Shown here one piece after another: positions 12,426 through 14,106 of a DNA stretch of 14,106 nt (positions within the stretch are counted from its first letter, which is position 1; every line of letters begins with the position of its first letter). The notes beneath the pieces are model-generated. The model was not told the DNA's origin and ran no database searches. It was given only the letters and a program-made list of their open reading frames with translations. The position numbers and the translations under genes are program-made. The stretch is taken from contig JACQFG010000127.1 in NCBI GenBank assembly GCA_016200155.1, positions 1 through 14,106 of the forward strand, in the 5' to 3' direction. Source of the DNA: Planctomycetota bacterium. Its GTDB lineage: Bacteria; Planctomycetota; Planctomycetia; Gemmatales; Gemmataceae.

Positions 12426-14106
12426 TCAAATCCAGTCGTCGTCCTTCACTTCAATCTGCGGCAACGGCGGGGCCAGGACGCGGTAGAGCACCGGGACCAT
12501 GAACAGCGTCATCGCGGTCGAGCTGAACAGGCCCCAGACGATCACGGTCGCCAGCGGCCGCTGCACGTCGGAGCCCAGGCCGTCCGCCATCGACGCGGGG
12601 AGCAGGCCGAGCATGGCGACGAGCGACGCCATCAGGATGGGCCGCAGCAGTTCGCCGGCGGCTTCGCGGATCGCCTGATCGATGTCCATGCCCTGCATGC
12701 GCAGGGTGGTCATGCGCTGGACCATGAGCACGCCGTTCATGATCGCCACGCCGAACAGGGCCGCGAAGCCGACGCCGACCGACACGTTGACGTTCATGCC
12801 GCGCAGGTAGATCGCGATGGCGCCGCCGACGAAGGCGAACGGCAACGAGCAGAAGACCGTCAGCGCGCCGCGCAGCGAGCCGAGCGTCACCACCAGCATG
12901 AGGAAGATCAACAGGACGGTGATCGGCCCGACGATCATGAAGTGCTTGCGGGCGCGTTCGAGGTTCTCGAACATGCCGATCCAGTTGACGCGATAGCCGG
13001 TCGGCACGTCTTTCTTGATCTCATCCTCGAACCGCTTCTGTGCCTCGGCGACGAAGCCGCCCTGGTCGCGGCCGACGATGTCGCAGCGGACCGTGATGCG
13101 GCGCCGGCCTCCCTCGCGGGCGATCAGGGTTTGCCCTTCCTTCAGGTAGACCTTGGCGACCTGGTCGAGCGGCACGTCGCCGCCGTCTTGCTTGAAGATC
13201 GGCATCCGCTTGATGCCCTCGACCGATTGCACGCTCATGCGGTCGTATTTGACGGCAATGTCGAAGACGCGTTCGCCCTCATAGACGACGCCGACCGGAT
13301 CGCCGCCCAGCGCGGTGTTGACGATCGTGTTGACGTCCTCGACGCGGACGCCGTAGCGCTGACACCAGAGCGGCTGCGGATCGATGACGAGCTGCGACTG
13401 CGGGCCTTCCTGCTCGATGGCGACGTCGACGGCGCCGGGGACGGTCTTGAGCATCTCGACCGTCTGCCGGCCGAGCTTGAGCAGCACCTGCGCGTCCTTG
13501 CCGCTGAACTCGACCGCCATGTTGGCGCTGGTGCCGTTGGTTTCCTCGGTGACGTTGTCGATGATCGGCTGCGTGATGTTGAAGCGCGTCGTGGGAAAGT
13601 CCTCGCGCAAGCGCCGGCCCAGCGTTTCGAGCATCGCGCGCTTGCTCTTGAACTGTGTCCATTCCTCACGCGGCTTCGGGCCGACCATGAACTCGATGCG
13701 GCTCGGCGGGAACGGATCGAGACCATTATCCGCCCGCCCCGATCGGCTCGACACGAACTGGATGTCGGGCGACTCGCGCAGAGTTTTACGAATATCGTTC
13801 GCGAACTTGCTCGTGTCCTGCAGCGAGGTGCCCTCCGGGAAATTGGCGCGGATCCAGATCACGCCTTCGTCCATGTACGGCAAGAACTCGGTGCCGAGCC
13901 GTTGCGACACCCAGACGATCATCCCGCCCAGGATCACGAACACCACCGGCATGACGATCCAACGGCTGCGCGTCATCATGCTCACCGCGCCGATGTAGAT
14001 GGGCCGGCCCAGACGCAGCAGCGGGTTCTCCCATTCCTTGTGCCCGCGCGGAAACAGGAACGTCGCCAGCACCGGCACGACTAAAAGTGCAAACAGCAAG
14101 CAGCCG
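12426..14106 (-). CDS. Heavy-metal efflux RND transporter, CusA/CzcA family, C-terminal part (5' end outside window)
   Basis: The frame is open to the right edge, so about 560 C-terminal residues of a normally ~1040-residue inner-membrane pump are visible. Features typical of heavy-metal RND proteins are the post-TM segment RLGTEFLPYMDEGVIWIRANFPEGTS, the docking/pore stretch VVYEGERVFDIAVKY, GPITVLLIFLMLVVTLGS, LFGVAIMNGVLMVQ, and the closing GLGSDVQRPLATVIVWGLFSS with MVPVLY. These pumps export Cu, Ag, Zn, Co or Cd by proton antiport, with a membrane-fusion protein and an outer-membrane channel that would lie beyond the window. The TM4 acidic residues that drive proton transfer are also outside it. 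The metal cannot be named from this part. The stop is followed by the type D hairpin. Confidence 0.93.
   Translation of the reverse strand, partial: GCLLFALLVVPVLATFLFPRGHKEWENPLLRLGRPIYIGAVSMMTRSRWIVMPVVFVILGGMIVWVSQRLGTEFLPYMDEGVIWIRANFPEGTSLQDTSKFANDIRKTLRESPDIQFVSSRSGRADNGLDPFPPSRIEFMVGPKPREEWTQFKSKRAMLETLGRRLREDFPTTRFNITQPIIDNVTEETNGTSANMAVEFSGKDAQVLLKLGRQTVEMLKTVPGAVDVAIEQEGPQSQLVIDPQPLWCQRYGVRVEDVNTIVNTALGGDPVGVVYEGERVFDIAVKYDRMSVQSVEGIKRMPIFKQDGGDVPLDQVAKVYLKEGQTLIAREGGRRRITVRCDIVGRDQGGFVAEAQKRFEDEIKKDVPTGYRVNWIGMFENLERARKHFMIVGPITVLLIFLMLVVTLGSLRGALTVFCSLPFAFVGGAIAIYLRGMNVNVSVGVGFAALFGVAIMNGVLMVQRMTTLRMQGMDIDQAIREAAGELLRPILMASLVAMLGLLPASMADGLGSDVQRPLATVIVWGLFSSTAMTLFMVPVLYRVLAPPLPQIEVKDDDWI

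Noticed and set aside
12942..14084. + strand open frame (380 residues) opposite the RND pump
   Set aside because: The - strand shows clear RND motifs and membrane helices; the + strand frame is a compositional shadow with no family features.
1..14106. CRISPR array, tRNA or rRNA genes, transposase
   Set aside because: No regularly spaced repeats, no cloverleaf-like segment with typical tRNA motifs, no rRNA-like stretch and no transposase reading frame were seen.

Overview
The window looks like a chromosomal contig from a high-GC planctomycete. The evidence is the GC-rich coding sequence, an RNase Y homologue, several lineage-type proteins of unknown function (one opening MPVHDWTRV), and short dense inverted repeats, one of which reads through a gene as SPKRKRG...PSLALRAQ. 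The taxonomic call is an inference from gene content and repeat style; there is no rRNA or other marker here.

Left part (2-5738, + strand): the end of a thiamine-pyrophosphate enzyme, then ribD (riboflavin synthesis), truA (tRNA pseudouridine synthase), aroA (EPSP synthase, shikimate pathway) and a long exported protein of unknown function whose start overlaps the aroA stop (ATGA). Perfect hairpin elements sit at the gene borders. One follows the TPP enzyme, one supplies the ribD stop codon, and one lies inside the start region of the exported-protein gene.

Middle (5739-6492): about 750 bases without a convincing gene. It holds a large imperfect hairpin element, a solo repeat arm, a sigma-70-like promoter, and a stretch with nested complementary segments that could be a structured RNA (6S-like architecture, unproven). 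It leads into rny (RNase Y).

rny is broken: the membrane anchor plus coiled coil and the HD phosphodiesterase domain are both intact, but the KH domain between them is missing (about 215 nt judged by family spacing) and the two halves are in different frames. This is either a real split gene or an assembly or sequencing deletion.

Right of rny (7862-10000, + strand) is a run of accessory genes: a HEPN-domain protein with a tightly linked small partner, a DUF4058-like protein, and a two-helix membrane protein. The remainder (10148-14106) is on the - strand. In transcription order it holds the C-terminal part of a CusA/CzcA-type heavy-metal RND pump, a strong inverted repeat, a short-chain dehydrogenase, and a Tat-signal exported protein of unknown function.

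The most unusual items are the KH-less, frameshifted rny, the putative structured RNA just before it, the hairpin element built into a coding start, and the HEPN two-gene cassette.
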